Below are positions 27,717 through 36,861 of a DNA stretch of 64,000 bases, one piece after another. Location: NCBI GenBank assembly GCA_012728015.1, contig JAAYFY010000037.1, forward strand, positions 62,001 to 126,000. Reading direction: 5' to 3'. Origin of the DNA: Clostridiaceae bacterium (GTDB lineage: Bacteria; Bacillota; Clostridia; DSM-8532). The notes below the pieces were generated by a model. It was not told the origin of the DNA. It saw only the letters and a list, made by a program, of their open reading frames with translations, and ran no database searches. Position numbers and translations under genes: made by a program. How positions within the stretch are numbered: position 1 is the stretch's first letter; each line of letters opens with the position of its first letter.

Positions 27717-28215
27717 TCATGTATCACTCCTGACAACTAAAATAAAGCGATGAATTCAAGGGTTCGCAGACAGACCAAATAGTCTCAGGTCAGTTAATTC
27801 GCTCTCCGGTTTGCATGCCCTGGCATAAGCCCGGTGGTTCATTCCTGAATAGTATAACATTTTTATCCTTCATTGCCCACCGCTTTTCGCTGTCCTGGAG
27901 TATAAAAATTTACAAATACTGATATATGAAAAATTAATATACTTTTAGTATAATGTATAATGTATATAATAGACATTTGCCGCCTGAAGAAATCAGTTTT
28001 CAGTGGTATGGGCAAAGCCGTTTTTAAGCCTGGATCAAAGCTTTTTTATGTATCTTTTTCAGGCAGGCTATGCTATCATTAATAAATTGGGAGCACCTAA
28101 TCATGCATGCCCTGTTAAAAAAAGGCCTGTGGTCCGCCATTGTTCCATGCGGGTCCGGGCTTTACCGTGGTGGCTGCATAAGACATCAGTCATGACTGTT
28201 ATTGGAGTGATAGAT
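27717..28215 (+). promoter_or_regulatory. 499-nt divergent control region between glnA and rnfC
   Basis: No credible gene is seen; the rnfC frame runs through 28003-28215, but the residues it encodes do not fit RnfC. An AT-rich core at about 27903-27985 carries repeated TATAAT-like boxes (three within about 27950-27970), suited to an rnf promoter. No riboswitch was recognised in the rest. Confidence 0.45.
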
Positions 28216-29517
28216 ATGAAACTTTTCAAAGGAGGCGTGCATCCTCCTCAGCGGAAAAACACCGCCGAGATGGCAACCGTGGCTATGGGGGTCCCATCTG
28301 TGGTCATCATACCTATGGTCCAGCACCTGGGCGCACCTTGCCAGCCTAAGGTTAAAAGGGGAGATACCGTTAAGGTAGGCCAGCCCATCGGGGATTCCGA
28401 TGCCTACGTTTCGGCCCCTATCCATTCCAGCGTTTCGGGTACGGTGACCAAGGCCGAACCCTTGGTATTGACTGGCGGCAAACCGGTTATGTGTGTTGAG
28501 ATCAAGCCTGACGGGCTGCAGGAGGTATTTGAGGGAGTAAAACCTCCCGTGGTGGACAGCAGGGAGAGCTTCCTTGCCGCGATCCGGGCTTCCGGGCTCA
28601 CCGGGCTTGGAGGGGCGGGTTTCCCTGCCCATGTCAAGCTCAACCCGCCCAAGGATGCCAAGGTGGACACCCTGGTCATCAATGCCGCGGAATGCGAACC
28701 TTACATAACCTCTGATTACCGGGAGTGCATAGAGAACACCCATGGTATTATTGAAGGCATCCTTCAAGTCCTGAAATGGACAGGTATAGAAAAAGCGATG
28801 ATCGGTATCGAAAACAACAAGCCTGAGGCGGTAAAAGTATTGTCTCAGGCTGTTTCCGGTATACCATCCATAACGGTTCATTCCCTTCCGACCCGGTACC
28901 CGCAGGGAGCTGAGAAAACCCTGATCTATGCCCTGACGGGAAGACAGGTTCCTTCCGGAAAGCTGCCCGCCGATGTTGGGTGTATTGTCATGAACGTGGT
29001 TTCGGTCGCTTTTGTGGCATCCTACCTGAAAACCGGCATGCCACTGATAAAGAAGAGGGTCACCATCGACGGGTCGGCCGTGCAAAACCCAGGGAATGTT
29101 GAAGTGCTGATCGGAACGCCGATTAAGGAAGTATTTGATTTCTGCGGCGGTTTCAAATCCGAACCTAAAAAAGTGATTATGGGAGGTCCCATGATGGGAG
29201 TTTCCCTGTTTTCTCTGGATCTTCCGGTGCTTAAGCTCAACAATGCCCTGCTGGCTTTTGATGAGGATGAAAGCAGGATTCCCGGGGAAACGGCCTGCAT
29301 TCGCTGTGCAAGCTGTGTTCGCGCATGTCCCATGGGCCTTCTTCCCTATGAGCTTGACAGGCTGGTGAACGCTAAAAAGTTCGAGGAAGCGCAGAAGCTC
29401 CATATCCTGGACTGCGTTGAATGCGGCTGCTGTGTCTATGCCTGTCCGGCGAAGCGGCTGATGGTCCAGTCCATACGTATCGGCAAGGATTACCTGCGAA
29501 GGAACGCAAAGAAGTAA
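28216..29517 (+). CDS. rnfC: Rnf electron-transport complex subunit C
   Basis: A 433-residue peripheral subunit starting MKLFKGGVHPPQRKN, the family N-terminus. A lipoyl-like/flavin-NADH binding region (GLGGAGFPAHVKL) is followed by two ferredoxin clusters, CIRCASCVRACP and CVECGCCVYACP. It passes electrons between ferredoxin and NAD+ in the ion-pumping Rnf complex. I chose ATG 28216, behind GGAGTGAT, over a 71-codon upstream extension. Confidence 0.95.
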   Translation: MKLFKGGVHPPQRKNTAEMATVAMGVPSVVIIPMVQHLGAPCQPKVKRGDTVKVGQPIGDSDAYVSAPIHSSVSGTVTKAEPLVLTGGKPVMCVEIKPDGLQEVFEGVKPPVVDSRESFLAAIRASGLTGLGGAGFPAHVKLNPPKDAKVDTLVINAAECEPYITSDYRECIENTHGIIEGILQVLKWTGIEKAMIGIENNKPEAVKVLSQAVSGIPSITVHSLPTRYPQGAEKTLIYALTGRQVPSGKLPADVGCIVMNVVSVAFVASYLKTGMPLIKKRVTIDGSAVQNPGNVEVLIGTPIKEVFDFCGGFKSEPKKVIMGGPMMGVSLFSLDLPVLKLNNALLAFDEDESRIPGETACIRCASCVRACPMGLLPYELDRLVNAKKFEEAQKLHILDCVECGCCVYACPAKRLMVQSIRIGKDYLRRNAKK

Positions 29518-29532
29518 AGGGGTGGGGATGAA

Positions 29533-30489
29533 TTGGAAAACAGGTTGTCAATGAGTTCGTCGCCGCATATCAGGGGTGATGTCTCCACTTCCAGGATCAT
29601 GCTGGATGTACTGATTGCCCTGGTGCCGGCTTCGCTGGCCGGAGTGTACTTTTTCGGGCTTCATGCGGCCCTGACCATAATAATATGCATTGTTTCATGC
29701 GTTTTATTCGAGTATTTGTCGAGGAAGTTTTTATTTAAGCGCGGCAACACCATTTCAGATCTCAGCGCTGCTGTGACCGGGCTGCTTCTCGCGCTTAACC
29801 TTCCGCCGGCTCTTCCAAAATGGATGGCTATTGTGGGCTGTTTCTTCGCCATAGTTGTCATAAAACAGCTCTTCGGGGGTATCGGGCAGAACTTCATCAA
29901 TCCTGCCCTTGGCGCCCGGGTAATCCTGCTGGTGGCATACGGCACAAGGATGACACAGTGGACGGCGCCCCGCGGATTTAACGGGGCCGACGCTGTTACC
30001 GCGGCTACCCCACTGGGTATCCTGAAAGAGGGCGGGGAGCTTCCCGGCTACCTGGGTATGTTCCTGGGCAATATCGGTGGTTCCCTGGGTGAAACCTCGG
30101 CCCTTGCGTTGATTATCGGCGGAATCTACCTCCTGGTCCGTAAGGTCATAACCTGGGAGATCCCGGTTATATACATAGGCACGGTAGCCCTTCTGTCATG
30201 GGTGCTGGGGCCGGAAGGCATATTTACCGGCGATCCCCTGTTCCATATACTGGCAGGAGGGTTGATGATCGGCGCCATCTTCATGGCAACCGACTATACC
30301 ACAAGCCCCATGACGAGAAAAGGCGCGATCATCTTTGCCTTCGGATGCGGGCTTCTGACGGTATTGTTCAGATTGTATACCAATATGCCCGAAGGCGTAT
30401 CCTATGCCATACTGCTGATGAACACGGCGGTTCCGCTCATCGACCGGCACACGGTGCCGAAACGTTTCGGAGGTGGTGCCAATGCTTAA
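29533..30489 (+). CDS. rnfD: Rnf complex subunit D
   Basis: A 318-residue membrane subunit related to NqrB. The segment ADAVTAATPLG matches the covalent flavin-attachment site (threonine of the S/A-x-A-T pattern). FINPALGARV and the late FMATDYTTSPMT loop are also conserved. The TTG start at 29533 follows GGGGTGGGG. It overlaps rnfG by 8 nt. Confidence 0.94.
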   Translation: MENRLSMSSSPHIRGDVSTSRIMLDVLIALVPASLAGVYFFGLHAALTIIICIVSCVLFEYLSRKFLFKRGNTISDLSAAVTGLLLALNLPPALPKWMAIVGCFFAIVVIKQLFGGIGQNFINPALGARVILLVAYGTRMTQWTAPRGFNGADAVTAATPLGILKEGGELPGYLGMFLGNIGGSLGETSALALIIGGIYLLVRKVITWEIPVIYIGTVALLSWVLGPEGIFTGDPLFHILAGGLMIGAIFMATDYTTSPMTRKGAIIFAFGCGLLTVLFRLYTNMPEGVSYAILLMNTAVPLIDRHTVPKRFGGGANA

Positions 30490-31072
30490 GGAGATAGTAA
30501 AACCGGCCGTCGTCCTGTTTTTGGTATGTGCCATTATCACAGGCGCGCTGGCTTTCGTCAACGGGATTACCAAGCCCATTATCGATGAAGGCCAGGAAGC
30601 CGCGCTCCGGGAATCCCTATCGGTTGTCCTGCCAGGAGCCGGTCAGTTCTCCGAGGCTATGGACCGTGATTCGCTGACCGACCAGGGATATCAGCCGGGC
30701 GAGAGGATCAAAAACCTCTACACTTCCACCAATGGCGGCGAAATAGTTGGATGTGTCGTGGAAGTGGCTTCGAAAGGGTATGGAGGTAATATAGTAATGC
30801 TCGTCGGCATCGATAAAAGCCTTTCAATAACCGGTGTGGCCATATTATCCCACAATGAAACACCGGGGCTTGGTTCCAAGGCCGACGGCGAATATATGGA
30901 ACGGTACCTCGGGAGGATTCCCGAGAACCTGTACCGTGTTGTAAAGACCAAACCAGCACGGGACGGCGACATTGAGGCCCTGGCAAGCGCGACCATAACC
31001 AGCCGGGCCATAGCGAACGGTATTTCCGAGGCGGCTGATCTGGTCCGCGATTATATAAGGGGGGAAGAATAA
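30482..31072 (+). CDS. rnfG: Rnf complex subunit G
   Basis: A 196-residue protein with one N-terminal span and an FMN-binding domain; the flavinylation site is in ALASATITSRA. The threonine would carry FMN outside the membrane. ATG 30482 follows GGAGGTGG; an in-frame start 9 nt earlier is less likely. It sits in rnfCDGEAB order. Confidence 0.93.
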   Translation: MLKEIVKPAVVLFLVCAIITGALAFVNGITKPIIDEGQEAALRESLSVVLPGAGQFSEAMDRDSLTDQGYQPGERIKNLYTSTNGGEIVGCVVEVASKGYGGNIVMLVGIDKSLSITGVAILSHNETPGLGSKADGEYMERYLGRIPENLYRVVKTKPARDGDIEALASATITSRAIANGISEAADLVRDYIRGEE

Positions 31073-31073
31073 A

Positions 31074-31745
31074 ATGGCAGGGAAACCAAAGGCATTGAGC
31101 GTATTAACCAACGGATTTCTCAAGGAAAACCCGACCTTGAGGCTGCTTTTGGGCATGTGCCCGTCCCTTGCGGTTACAACCCTGGCCGTGAACGGTATTG
31201 GTATGGGTGTTGCCGCAACGGTAGTGCTCATCGGCTCCAATGTGGTTATATCTTTGATAAGAAAAATCGTTCCCGACAAGGTGCGTATACCGGTTTTCAT
31301 AACAGTCATCGCAGGTTTTGTGACTATTGTCAAGATGCTGATGGAGGCCTATTTCCCCGATCTGAACAAGCAGTTGGGAATCTTTATTCCGCTCATCGTT
31401 GTGAACTGCATCATCCTGGCCAGGGCAGAGATGTTTGCCAGCAGGAACGGCCCCCTTCTCTCCGCCCTTGACGGCCTTGGAATGGGTATTGGATTTACCT
31501 GCGCCCTGTTTATTATCGGGTCGGTCCGGGAAATTCTGGGTTCCGGTACCTGGATGGGAATGACACTGACTGCCGATCTCTTCGACCCGGCCACCATTAT
31601 GATCCTGCCTCCTGGCGGATTTATGGTCATGGGTACTCTCATTGCCCTTGTTAACAGGCTTTCCAGGAAGAAGGAAAAGGCCAGGAGCGAAGAGGCGGCA
31701 GGGGGATGCGCCGTGGGCTGTCCCGGATGTGAAAAAGCTACTTGA
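31074..31745 (+). CDS. rnfE: Rnf complex subunit E
   Basis: A 223-residue, six-span membrane subunit beginning with the typical LTNGFLKENPTLRLLLGMCPSLAVTT. Together with RnfA it forms the inner-membrane core and iron-sulfur site. The C-terminus ends in a small Cys cluster, CAVGCPGC, beyond the family core. One nt separates it from rnfG. Confidence 0.94.
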   Translation: MAGKPKALSVLTNGFLKENPTLRLLLGMCPSLAVTTLAVNGIGMGVAATVVLIGSNVVISLIRKIVPDKVRIPVFITVIAGFVTIVKMLMEAYFPDLNKQLGIFIPLIVVNCIILARAEMFASRNGPLLSALDGLGMGIGFTCALFIIGSVREILGSGTWMGMTLTADLFDPATIMILPPGGFMVMGTLIALVNRLSRKKEKARSEEAAGGCAVGCPGCEKAT

Positions 31746-31780
31746 GCCATTAGGGACGCTGCAGAAAGGAATGGTTGATT

Positions 31781-32365
31781 ATGAAAGAGCTTTTTGCCAT
31801 ATTGATAGGGGCAATGTTGATAGAAAACTTTGTGCTGTCCAAGTTTTTGGGGATCTGTCCCTTCCTGGGCGTATCCCAGAAGACAAGCACAGCCCTGGGA
31901 ATGAGCGGAGCGGTGGTTTTCGTCAATACATTGGCTTCGCTGGTCACCTACCTGGTCAATGATCTTCTGCTGAAGCCCAATGGTCTGGAGTATCTGCAAA
32001 CCATCGCCTTCATCCTGGTCATCGCCGCGTTGGTACAGTTTGTGGAGATTGTGCTGAAAAAGCTTGTTCCGCCGCTCTACAAGGCCCTTGGCATATATCT
32101 GCCGCTGATCACCACCAACTGCGCGATATTGGGATCAGCCCTGATCAATGTGGATCCCGCAAGGGATTACAGCCTCCTGGAAGCCGTTTTCTTCGGGTTC
32201 TCCGCCGCGCTCGGCTTTTCCATGGCCCTGGTCCTGTTTTCAGGCATCAGGGAAAGGCTGGAAACAAGCGATATCCCGGAATCCTTCAAGGGCATGCCCA
32301 TAGCGCTGATAGCTGCATCCCTTGTTTCGGTCGCTTTTGTTGGTTTTGCGGGATTGGTGATTTAG
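31781..32365 (+). CDS. rnfA: Rnf complex subunit A
   Basis: A 194-residue six-span protein with ENFVLSKFLGICPFLGVS and PLITTNCAILG, each bearing the conserved cysteine that helps hold the RnfA-RnfE cluster. ATG 31781 is preferred; a TTG two codons upstream is also in frame. Confidence 0.95.
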   Translation: MKELFAILIGAMLIENFVLSKFLGICPFLGVSQKTSTALGMSGAVVFVNTLASLVTYLVNDLLLKPNGLEYLQTIAFILVIAALVQFVEIVLKKLVPPLYKALGIYLPLITTNCAILGSALINVDPARDYSLLEAVFFGFSAALGFSMALVLFSGIRERLETSDIPESFKGMPIALIAASLVSVAFVGFAGLVI

Positions 32366-32387
32366 CGGGAAGGAGGTCTTAAGGATT

Positions 32388-33218
32388 ATGGATATAATCA
32401 TACCGGTTGCCGTGATATCGGGCCTTGGTTTGTTTTTTGGTATAGGACTTGCTTATGCCTCAAAGGTTTTTGCCGTGAAAACCGATGAAAAAATGGAGAA
32501 AGTAAAGGAACTGCTCCCGGGAGCCAATTGCGGCGCATGCGGATACACAGGTTGTGATGGACTTGCCGAAGCTATCGTGAAGGATGGGATTTCCCCCAGC
32601 AAATGTCCCGTAAACAGCAAGGAAGGCACTAATGCCATCGCGGAATTTTTAGGCATCGACGAGGGGGAGGTATCCCAGATGGTTGCCCGGGTCATCTGCC
32701 AGGGTACCTGGAGAAACGCCGGCAAGAAGTATGAGTACCAGGGCATCCAGGACTGCCATGCGGCAAATCAGTTGGCCGGAGGTATGTCCCAGTGCTTTTA
32801 CGGCTGCATAGGCCTGGGTTCATGCCAGCATGCATGTCCCTTCGGCGCCATAGAAGTGATAAACGGGCTGGCAAAGGTTAATCCCGACAAATGCACGGGC
32901 TGTGGAATTTGTGTAGCCCAGTGCCCCAAGGGTATTATCAAGCTGGTTCCTGTGCTTACAGGGTATACCGTCCTGTGCGCCAATCATGAGAAGGGCGGCA
33001 TTGCCAAGAGGAACTGCAAGGTTTCCTGCATTGGCTGCATGAAGTGCCAGAAGGTCTGCCCGAATGATGCTATAAAGGTTAAGGAATATCTTGCTGAGAT
33101 AGATTATACAAAGTGCGTCAATTGCGGCAAATGTGCCGAGGTGTGTCCCCAGTCCTGCATTCATGACGCCATGCACGAACGTCTGCCGTATGAGCCGCAG
33201 GATGAACTTACAGGGTGA
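32388..33218 (+). CDS. rnfB: Rnf complex subunit B, polyferredoxin
   Basis: A 276-residue protein: one N-terminal span, a CGACGYTGC-type four-cysteine domain (residues about 46-70), then several ferredoxin clusters (CTGCGICVAQCP, CIGCMKCQKVCP, CVNCGKCAEVCP). It takes electrons from reduced ferredoxin into the complex. It is the last gene of the operon and is followed by a terminator. Confidence 0.95.
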   Translation: MDIIIPVAVISGLGLFFGIGLAYASKVFAVKTDEKMEKVKELLPGANCGACGYTGCDGLAEAIVKDGISPSKCPVNSKEGTNAIAEFLGIDEGEVSQMVARVICQGTWRNAGKKYEYQGIQDCHAANQLAGGMSQCFYGCIGLGSCQHACPFGAIEVINGLAKVNPDKCTGCGICVAQCPKGIIKLVPVLTGYTVLCANHEKGGIAKRNCKVSCIGCMKCQKVCPNDAIKVKEYLAEIDYTKCVNCGKCAEVCPQSCIHDAMHERLPYEPQDELTG

Positions 33219-33286
33219 ACCCAATGCTGCCCGGGCTGATTAAGGTCAGCAGTTGATACCGCTATGCGGGATGGGCTTGATATCAC

Positions 33287-33329
33287 GAGGCTGTCAGCCG
33301 GTTTAAGGCTGTCGGCCTCTTGCTGTTTT
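33287..33329 (+). terminator. Rho-independent terminator of the rnf operon
   Basis: A 13-bp stem (33287-33299 with 33307-33319; one mismatch, one G-T pair) and a 7-nt loop, followed by TTGCTGTTTT. Confidence 0.7.
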
Positions 33330-33455
33330 GGCCGTGCTTGGCCCGTCAGGCAAGGCTTTGTGGAATCCCCGTTCCGGCCAGGTTTTGGTATAATGGGAAT
33401 GCTATCAGACAATCGCCCCGGAATTCCCGTATATAATAAGGTTAGGGGAAAAGCT

Positions 33456-33980
33456 ATGCAGGATTATGAGATTGTCAGGCTCTGCCTCCAGGGCAGGACA
33501 GAATTCTTTGAGAGATTGGTCGACCGGTACCAGAAGCTTGTTTATTCGTTGGCCATGACCAGACTGAAGGACCCGTATCTTGCCGAGGATGCTGCCCAGG
33601 AAGCCTTCGTGAAAGCTTACAGGCATCTTGCTTCTTATAATCCGGAATATAAGTTCTCAACCTGGATTGCCCGTATAACAGCAAATACCTGCACTGATCT
33701 CTTGAGAAAAAGAAAGGGTTTTTACCCTGTTGACAGTGCCCCCGAAGCGACCGATCCTGAAGGCACGCCCGAGCAGCATGTGATAACCAGGGAGACCAAA
33801 AAAAGGCTTGAAACCCTCATAGACGGCCTTAGCCCCAAGTATAAACAGCCGCTGATGCTTTACCATATATCAGGAATGAAATATGACGAGATAGCGGAAT
33901 ATTTGAAAGTCCCTATGAGCATAGTAAAAAACCGGATATACAGGGCAAGAAAAATGCTGAGGGAGGCAATGGAGGATTGA
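33456..33980 (+). CDS. ECF RNA polymerase sigma factor
   Basis: A 174-residue group 4 sigma factor: region 2 (DRYQKLVYSLAMTRLKDPYLAEDAAQEAFVKAYR... FSTWIARITANTCTDLLRKRK) and region 4 (KYKQPLMLYHISGMKYDEIAEYLKVPMSIVKNRIYRARK). It resembles SigW-type factors. ATG 33456 follows AGGGGA; the frame is open further upstream without support. The next gene, 4 nt away, encodes its likely ZAS anti-sigma factor. Its regulon is unknown; it is an alternative candidate for the ECF-type promoters at 22365 and 58846. Confidence 0.92.
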   Translation: MQDYEIVRLCLQGRTEFFERLVDRYQKLVYSLAMTRLKDPYLAEDAAQEAFVKAYRHLASYNPEYKFSTWIARITANTCTDLLRKRKGFYPVDSAPEATDPEGTPEQHVITRETKKRLETLIDGLSPKYKQPLMLYHISGMKYDEIAEYLKVPMSIVKNRIYRARKMLREAMED

Positions 33981-33984
33981 TGCC

Positions 33985-34533
33985 ATGAAGAAATGCATAA
34001 CCCCCAGGGGCTATAACCGGATTCTTGAAGATATGCCGGACCCGCGATTCCTTTCAAGGCTCGAAGCCCACTGCAGGGATTGCGAAAAATGCGCCCGGGA
34101 GATGGAATCATGGAAGGAATTAAAGGATATGCTCGGCAGCGCATCTGGTATAGCCATGCCTGACGGTTTTAAGAAAAAGGTTATGTCCCGTATTGACGGC
34201 GAAAGGATCCTTCCCGCTCAGCCAGCCGGCGGCTCAAGGCGTTTTCTGGCGGCTGCCATGGTCTTTATGGCTGCACTTTACAGTATCTTCCGCCCGTACC
34301 TGCGGCCCCTGCTCTCCGGTATGGTTTCCCGCCTTTTTCAATCGCTGTCGGTCTTGTTTTATAACTTCTTAAGCTCCATAGGGATTGATCCCGGCGTGTT
34401 TATCAGGTTACTTGGCAATACCATGGCCAACCTCCCCAGGATATTTCCTTTCTTCATGGCTGGCACGGCACTGACAACAGTAGTCTTTCTCCTTTTGATA
34501 CTGAGAGGAAGAGCGGCACGCCAGTCGGGCTGA
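33985..34533 (+). CDS. Zinc-binding (ZAS) anti-sigma factor, membrane-bound
   Basis: A 182-residue protein with an N-terminal H-x3-C-x2-C motif (HCRDCEKC, about residues 29-36), the ZAS hallmark. A span at about residues 80-95 and further hydrophobic segments to about residue 174 place the sigma-binding domain in the cytoplasm. It presumably holds the upstream ECF sigma at the membrane until a signal releases it. Confidence 0.85.
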   Translation: MKKCITPRGYNRILEDMPDPRFLSRLEAHCRDCEKCAREMESWKELKDMLGSASGIAMPDGFKKKVMSRIDGERILPAQPAGGSRRFLAAAMVFMAALYSIFRPYLRPLLSGMVSRLFQSLSVLFYNFLSSIGIDPGVFIRLLGNTMANLPRIFPFFMAGTALTTVVFLLLILRGRAARQSG

Positions 34534-34622
34534 AGGCCATATATGGACTTTTATTTTTTGGTGTCCTATTATATAATAAGTATTGCAGTTTACTTGGAAA
34601 CAGGCGGGAGGAAGTATATACC

Positions 34623-34886
34623 ATGGTAGAAAGAGAAGTCACTATATCGAGCAAAACCGGTCTCGAGTCCAAGATGGCAGCCAAGTTGATACAAAAAGCA
34701 TCTGAATACGAGTCAAACATATGGATCCAGAAAAATGAACGAAAGGCCAACGCAAAAAGCCTGCTGGGACTTCTTTCCCTGGGAATCAGTCCCGGAGACA
34801 GAATAACCATCATAACCGATGGCCGGGACGAGGAAAAGGCCCTCAATGATTTGGAGGCATTCGCGAAAAATGGAATGACCGAATAG
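34623..34886 (+). CDS. HPr-like phosphocarrier protein lacking His15
   Basis: An 87-residue HPr fold. The active-site loop reads TGLESKMAA where HPr has TGLHARPAA, so Glu replaces the phosphorylated His15, and Arg17 and Pro18 are also lost. The regulatory Ser46 is kept (NAKSLLGLLSLG). It cannot relay PEP phosphate as HPr does. The pattern recalls Crh of Bacillus (Gln15, Ser46), a regulator in carbon catabolite control, but the Glu is unusual. A strong terminator follows, so it is a single-gene unit. Confidence 0.85.
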   Translation: MVEREVTISSKTGLESKMAAKLIQKASEYESNIWIQKNERKANAKSLLGLLSLGISPGDRITIITDGRDEEKALNDLEAFAKNGMTE

Positions 34887-34891
34887 AAAAT

Positions 34892-34926
34892 AACAAAACC
34901 GTCGGCTTACGGCCGGCGGTTTTGTT
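34892..34926 (+). terminator. Rho-independent terminator after the HPr-like gene
   Basis: AACAAAACCGTCGG and CCGGCGGTTTTGTT (34892-34905 with 34912-34926) form a long hairpin with an A-rich foot and T-rich exit, able to act in both directions. Confidence 0.87.
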
Positions 34927-34960
34927 AAACAGGAACACAGATCAGGAAATGAGGCGGCGA

Positions 34961-36790
34961 ATGAAACCAACTATTAAGGAAACACTGAGAAACCTTCCCG
35001 ATTCACCGGGAGTCTATATCATGCGGGATAATGACAATAAGGTCATCTATGTGGGGAAAGCCAAGGCCCTGAAGAACAGGGTAAGGTTCTATTTCCGGAA
35101 CAGTCAGGACATGGACGCGAAAACCGCGGCATTGGTGTCCAATGTTAAGTTTCTGGAGTATATAGTAACCCATACCGAGGAAGAGGCCTTTATCCTTGAA
35201 AACACGCTGATCAAGAAATACAGGCCGAAATACAATATCATGCTCAAGGACGACAAATCCTATCCGCTTATCCGCATCAGCGTCCAGGAGGATTATCCCC
35301 GTATAGATGTTGTCAGGAAGATCCAGAAGGACGGTGCCAGGTACTTTGGAACCTATGTGAGCGCGGGTGCTGTCAGGGAGAGCCTGGATCTTTTAAGGAG
35401 GCTCTTTCCCATCAGGACCTGCAAAAGGAACATATCCCCCGGGAAAAAGCAGAGGCCATGCCTTTACTTCCATATCGGGTTGTGTTCCGCTCCCTGCAGC
35501 GGCAACATCTCAAAGCAGGATTATGATGTTTTGGTGCAGAATATCTGCGCCTTTCTGGAGGGCAGGCAGGATGAAGTTGTCAGAAAGCTTGAGGAAGAGA
35601 TGCGCCGTTATGCCGACGAGCTGAAGTTCGAAAAGGCCGCGGCCATACGCGACCGCCTGAAAAGCGTGAACGAGATTCTGAAAAAACAGGTGGTCTATTC
35701 CACCAAAGCCGAGGAGAGGGATGTCATCGGGCTGTTCTTTGATGATTGGAACTGCGCGGCCAGCGTATTATCCATCAGATCGGGCCGGCTTATTGGCAAG
35801 CGTTCCTTTGTACTGGAGGGGATGGGAGCATCCACGAGGGGATCGGTAATGGATTCGTTCGTCCTGCAGTATTATGATGCCAACCCGGAGATACCAAGAG
35901 AAATTGCCCTGCAGTACCAACCCGAATCCGCCGAACTCCTGGCGGAGATCCTGTCAAAAAAGCGCGGCGGGAAAGTGACCATACTGGTGCCCAAAAGGGG
36001 TGTTAAGGCTGAGTTGGTGAATATGGCCGAGCAGAATGCCAGGGAAGAGCTGGAACTGTATAAGAAGATGGTGCTGGCCGGAAACGCCCGGTCACAGGAG
36101 GCACTGGTGAGGCTGAAGACAGCACTTGGGCTCCCAAGAGTCCCATCGGTGATCGAGGCCTATGACGTCTCCAACACAGGAGATACCGAGATTGTGGCTT
36201 CCATGGTGGTTTTCAGGGAAGGCCGCGCTGAACGCAGCCTTTACAGGCGTTTTAAGATGAAGGCTATCACCTCGCAGAATGATTATGCCAGTATGCAGGA
36301 AACCCTGCTGAGGAGGTTCGGCCGATACCTGGGCGGTTCAGATGACGAAACGTTTGGGACACTTCCCGATCTGCTGCTGGTGGATGGGGGAGCCGCCCAT
36401 GTGAACGCGGCCAGGGAGGTTCTGGCCGACCTGGAGATTGAGGTGCCTGTGTGGGGGATGGCAAAGGACGACAGGCACCGATCCCACCGGCTGGTGGACG
36501 GACAGACCGATATAGATCTTCGCAGTGACCGCGGGATGCTGAGGCTTATCGCTTCCATTCAGAACGAGGCCCACAGGTATGCCATTGAGTATAACAGGTA
36601 TCTGCGAAGAAAGCGCCATCAGCAATCAGCGCTGGATCAAATCCCGGGGATCGGGGAGGTCAAAAAGAAAGCCCTGTTGCGGGCTTTTGGTTCAGTGAAG
36701 AGGATCAGGGAGGCGAGCATTGAGGATATAAGCGCGGTTAAGGGGATTGGCCCTAAGCTTGCCGCTGTCATAAAGGAAAGGCTCCGATAA
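34961..36790 (+). CDS. uvrC: Excinuclease ABC subunit C
   Basis: A 609-residue nucleotide-excision repair nuclease: N-terminal GIY-YIG domain (PGVYIMRDNDNKVIYVGKA), UvrB-binding UVR motif (YADELKFEKAAAIRDRLKS), the RNase H-like second nuclease domain (IEAYDVSNTGDTEIVASMVVF, LLVDGGAAHV), and a C-terminal helix-hairpin-helix pair. I prefer ATG 34961, behind GAGGCG; in-frame starts at 34949 and 34922 exist, the last within the terminator. Confidence 0.95.
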   Translation: MKPTIKETLRNLPDSPGVYIMRDNDNKVIYVGKAKALKNRVRFYFRNSQDMDAKTAALVSNVKFLEYIVTHTEEEAFILENTLIKKYRPKYNIMLKDDKSYPLIRISVQEDYPRIDVVRKIQKDGARYFGTYVSAGAVRESLDLLRRLFPIRTCKRNISPGKKQRPCLYFHIGLCSAPCSGNISKQDYDVLVQNICAFLEGRQDEVVRKLEEEMRRYADELKFEKAAAIRDRLKSVNEILKKQVVYSTKAEERDVIGLFFDDWNCAASVLSIRSGRLIGKRSFVLEGMGASTRGSVMDSFVLQYYDANPEIPREIALQYQPESAELLAEILSKKRGGKVTILVPKRGVKAELVNMAEQNAREELELYKKMVLAGNARSQEALVRLKTALGLPRVPSVIEAYDVSNTGDTEIVASMVVFREGRAERSLYRRFKMKAITSQNDYASMQETLLRRFGRYLGGSDDETFGTLPDLLLVDGGAAHVNAAREVLADLEIEVPVWGMAKDDRHRSHRLVDGQTDIDLRSDRGMLRLIASIQNEAHRYAIEYNRYLRRKRHQQSALDQIPGIGEVKKKALLRAFGSVKRIREASIEDISAVKGIGPKLAAVIKERLR

Positions 36791-36861
36791 GAAGGAACAG
36801 GTTATTATTCGAGGCATGTCGCAGTATGATAGGGTAGAATCTTTTTCTGCGAGCCGGACCA

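Noticed and set aside
28003-28215. 71-codon extension of rnfC
   Set aside because: RnfC proteins begin at MKLFKGG; the extension has no ribosome site and covers the AT-rich control region.
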